This document shows positions 61,400 to 64,000 of a stretch of DNA of 64,000 nucleotides, one piece after another. The stretch comes from Ophioderma brevispina (taxonomy: Eukaryota; Echinodermata; Ophiuroidea; Amphilepidida; Ophiodermatidae). Each line of letters begins with the position of its first letter. Positions within the stretch are counted from its first letter, which is position 1. Both the position numbers and the translations under genes were made by a program. Where the stretch lies: contig JAMKCH010084916.1 in NCBI GenBank assembly GCA_023653785.1, positions 32,453 to 96,452 on the forward strand, in the 5' to 3' direction. The notes beneath the pieces were generated by a model. The model was not told the origin of the DNA, searched no databases, and worked only from the letters and a program-made list of their open reading frames with translations.

Positions 61400-64000
61400 T
61401 TGGATGATCACATCAGAAGCATGCAGAATATTTGAATAAGGCCGTATTTAGGTAAGAACTGTATTGTGGGTTTCTTTATTTTGCAAGTTATTTAATTCAT
61501 GGTTTTCACAAGCAATAAGTAGAGTGAAGATTTTAAAGCTTTCATTTATATTTTTGAATGGGGAGCATTTTTGGCTGTGTGTAAAGTGAAAACACTACAA
61601 AAAGGTTTAGTACTGTAAAATCATGAAAAATGTCATTTTCTCAGTGCTATGTGCTATTTGAAGCAAGGTCGGTCATGTTAGTCCATCAGTGACGAAAATG
61701 ACCAAGATAAGACAAAAGGATAAAAATCCTCAAAAATAATTGCGATGTCATGACTTGCGCATGGGTTGGTTTACAGTGAAAGAAATTTGCGCAGTGTCGA
61801 CCTCGCTCTCTCATCCAGGCTCATCTATATCCAATGGCAAGACAAAGTCAAGACGCCTGGAGATGATACTGGATGCAGTGGACAGCCGAAAGAGACGTTC
61901 TGCAGTTTTTGTTCCCAAAAGGGTTCCCCACTACCTCCTCAGATGGAATAGAGCCTAAAAGGAGTGAAGAAGGGTTCAGCATTTGGGTCCAGTTGCCAAC
62001 CTGTCTGTTAATCATAATTAGGATACACTCAAGGCATTAACCAACCACATGGATCAATGTTGTTTTGTATCAGTGTCACTGCTGATCATCTCAAGGTGGT
62101 TCAGGTGCCTCTTACCCTACCTATCAACGTAGTTGATGCCAAACCCTAAAACATAGACAAAGTAATGCTGAGAAAGGAAAGAAACTAGGAAAGAAAGTGA
62201 ACTGAGCTTTGTGAAGGGGTGGAGGTGCTGGGGTGCAGTGGCTTGCACCCCCACTCAGAACCTTTTCGTTTTCCCCCTTCACCCCCAAATAAACGCCAAA
62301 GAGAAGATTTTCCAGTAGCTTCTCCCACGCATGCACTCTGCTTCCAATGGAGGTTTTTGTACAGTACTGATGTGGATTGTTAGTGATGAAACATGGCCTA
62401 AAGTGTAAATGACCTTATTTGATCCACAAACTTGCATTTAAAAATGGTTTCAATCCTAACGATTCAAAATGACACCTGTTCAAAAAACTTCCAATGGAAC
62501 ATGCATTGTGGGAAGCTCATGAATCTTCTCTTAACTAAAAAACTGACGCCTTTGTTGTACAATGTCTATAGAGAAAGACCAATTTTCCCCCTCAAAAAAT
62601 GCTCGGCACCCTTCTCCTTCCCTCTCCCCACCCAAAGCCTGTTACGCCACTTAGATGTCGCTCAAATCCTCACTCTGGAACAACAATCCAGCTCACCAAT
62701 GCCCATTTGCCATCGGTGACTACTAGTAATCCACAGAGTACATGTGGGTGATGATAAATTACCATTTTTAGAAACAGAAACAAAAAACGTCCCAGCCACC
62801 AATTTAACATCAAATCCCAGGGTTGTTGCCCCCAAGGTCATTTGAATGTGTTTTCTCTATCACAGCATAGCACTGTATTTAAATAAGAGTTACAAAATAC
62901 AAGATGAGATTGTTTGTTTTGGTCATCTTAGATTGTTGTCATAATGGATGGCATCCAAGTATTTTGAGTGACAGATGCTGGCATAGCCATTATGCACAAT
63001 GTAAGCTCAACTACTGTGGTGACTGGGAACCGAGCCTACTATCGCCCCTACTTGGCCCTCCTACTATTCAAATATTGATATCAATTATTTTTCCGTCCTC
63101 TCACATCATGTTTGTGTGTTTTGTTATTTGAGTTACCCAGTAAATTTGGTATTGCATAGTTAAGATTCCCCTGATTGAACACAAGTGCAGGCTTCAATTT
63201 AAGAACCACTTGTCCTCTAAATTGGCATTAAATCCAATGCGTGAGTTCGTGGATAATTAGAGCATGTCATAAGCATGTGAATTTCATTGCAACTGACGCT
63301 CTTTCTTGACTTTTAATTCAGGTGGCAGTGTGTCATATGAGGGCAAGAAGGGTTTTTGTCAGCAATGGCTGCCTTGTGGCACTACAAGTTTATCCCGCAT
63401 GACTGGGTCTTACTCTCTTTTATAGAACTGCAGGCTAATTTTTATGTATAATTTTTGTGTAACTTCAGCAGATTATGGTATGCTGCTAAGAAGAGACACT
63501 GGCACATTGAAAAATAGTGGGTTAAGTTTACTGTCTCTTCATGGTAACGTGGTCCAGTTGTAACAGCTAATGGTGCTGATGCAATAGCGTAAAGTAAGAC
63601 AAACAAATAATACCTAAAGCCCATATTTACTGGAACTAAGAGTTTTATTTGACGACAACGACAACACAAATACAATCATATTAGGAGCGAGACGGAACAG
63701 GTCCGCCGCAGAAGAAACCAAAATATTGAGTAGGATTTTGGCCACCAGAACCCGAAATTACACCCAAGCGACGCTACCTGCGTGCCCTTCTGTGATTAGT
63801 CAATTAAATCTAACGATAGCTAAAGGAAACCCAATGACAATTCTTTTACTAATTACTTATTCTTTACAAAACACATGCAAATCCACCAAATTGAGCCATT
63901 TTACCCATATAAAAATATACTAATCAAATCCTCATGACTAAATATCACCTAATAAATTATCCTACATTACTACCCTCCTTTGAAGAAGGTGTCCTCACCA
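61400..64000. other. AT-rich stretch, no gene recognised
   Basis: Short open frames at 61,766-61,958 and 63,675-63,442 show no domain. The former lacks a convincing start and its splice borders are uncertain. No RNA gene seen. Confidence 0.4.

Noticed and set aside
61740..61958. 72-codon plus-strand ORF as an exon
   Set aside because: It opens only with a TTG start, competes with an overlapping frame, and has no recognised domain.
63442..63675. Minus-strand 77-codon ORF with a signal-peptide-like stretch
   Set aside because: The hydrophobic stretch is short, no homologue is recognisable, and there is no supporting splice structure.
63780..64000. Possible nuclear copy of mitochondrial DNA
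   Set aside because: The AT-rich, C-rich style is suggestive, but no mitochondrial protein, tRNA or rRNA segment could be read from it.

Overview
The window looks like nuclear DNA of a marine invertebrate animal. It is mostly AT-rich, intron- and repeat-dominated, full of DIRS-type retrotransposon, LINE, hAT and TTAA-flanked MITE debris, and has no prokaryotic operons, rRNA or tRNA. The species cannot be named from the sequence. The one host gene I recognise with confidence is ATP5PB (subunit b of the mitochondrial ATP synthase peripheral stalk, formerly ATP5F1), on the minus strand. Four exons at 26,833-26,733, 24,183-24,020, 9,414-9,289 and 8,394-8,215 have GT/AG borders, matching phases and a translation collinear with the family. 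The transit-peptide exon(s) and the short terminal exon were not securely placed.

Layout. 1-6,100 is a GC-rich, frameshifted DIRS-type (tyrosine-recombinase) retrotransposon on the minus strand. 6,628-10,718 (copy A) and 10,719-14,830 (copy B) are a tandem ~4.1 kb pair holding two ATP5PB exons. A keeps open frames and splice sites; B is broken by many 1-2 base indels, which looks like uncorrected long-read sequence. 14,701-23,980 is a second, AT-richer DIRS-type element with ~200 bp inverted terminal repeats, sitting inside an ATP5PB intron. Its reverse transcriptase is split by a 1.1 kb hAT-like insertion with an 8 bp target duplication. 24,000-28,200 is the 5' half of ATP5PB with small MITEs in its introns. 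28,200-31,135 is degenerate repeats and a large foldback. 31,005-34,735 is a tandemly repeated ~1.9 kb fragment of a jockey-superfamily LINE, each copy with the same ~415 bp insertion. 35,000-64,000 is largely noncoding: several MITE families with visible target duplications, a G-rich minisatellite, a ~200-230 bp degenerate tandem repeat, and an unrecognised ORF near 58.6-58.8 kb interrupted by a MITE.

No operon-like cooperation of genes is present. The theme is nested transposition into and around one housekeeping mitochondrial gene, overlaid with two indel-rich tandem duplications that are probably assembly artefacts. I found no convincing new molecular system. The best leads are the split ATP5PB gene with its intronic DIRS element, the inverted-repeat cluster at 14.7-15.05 kb, the TTAA MITE families, and the MITE-interrupted ORF.
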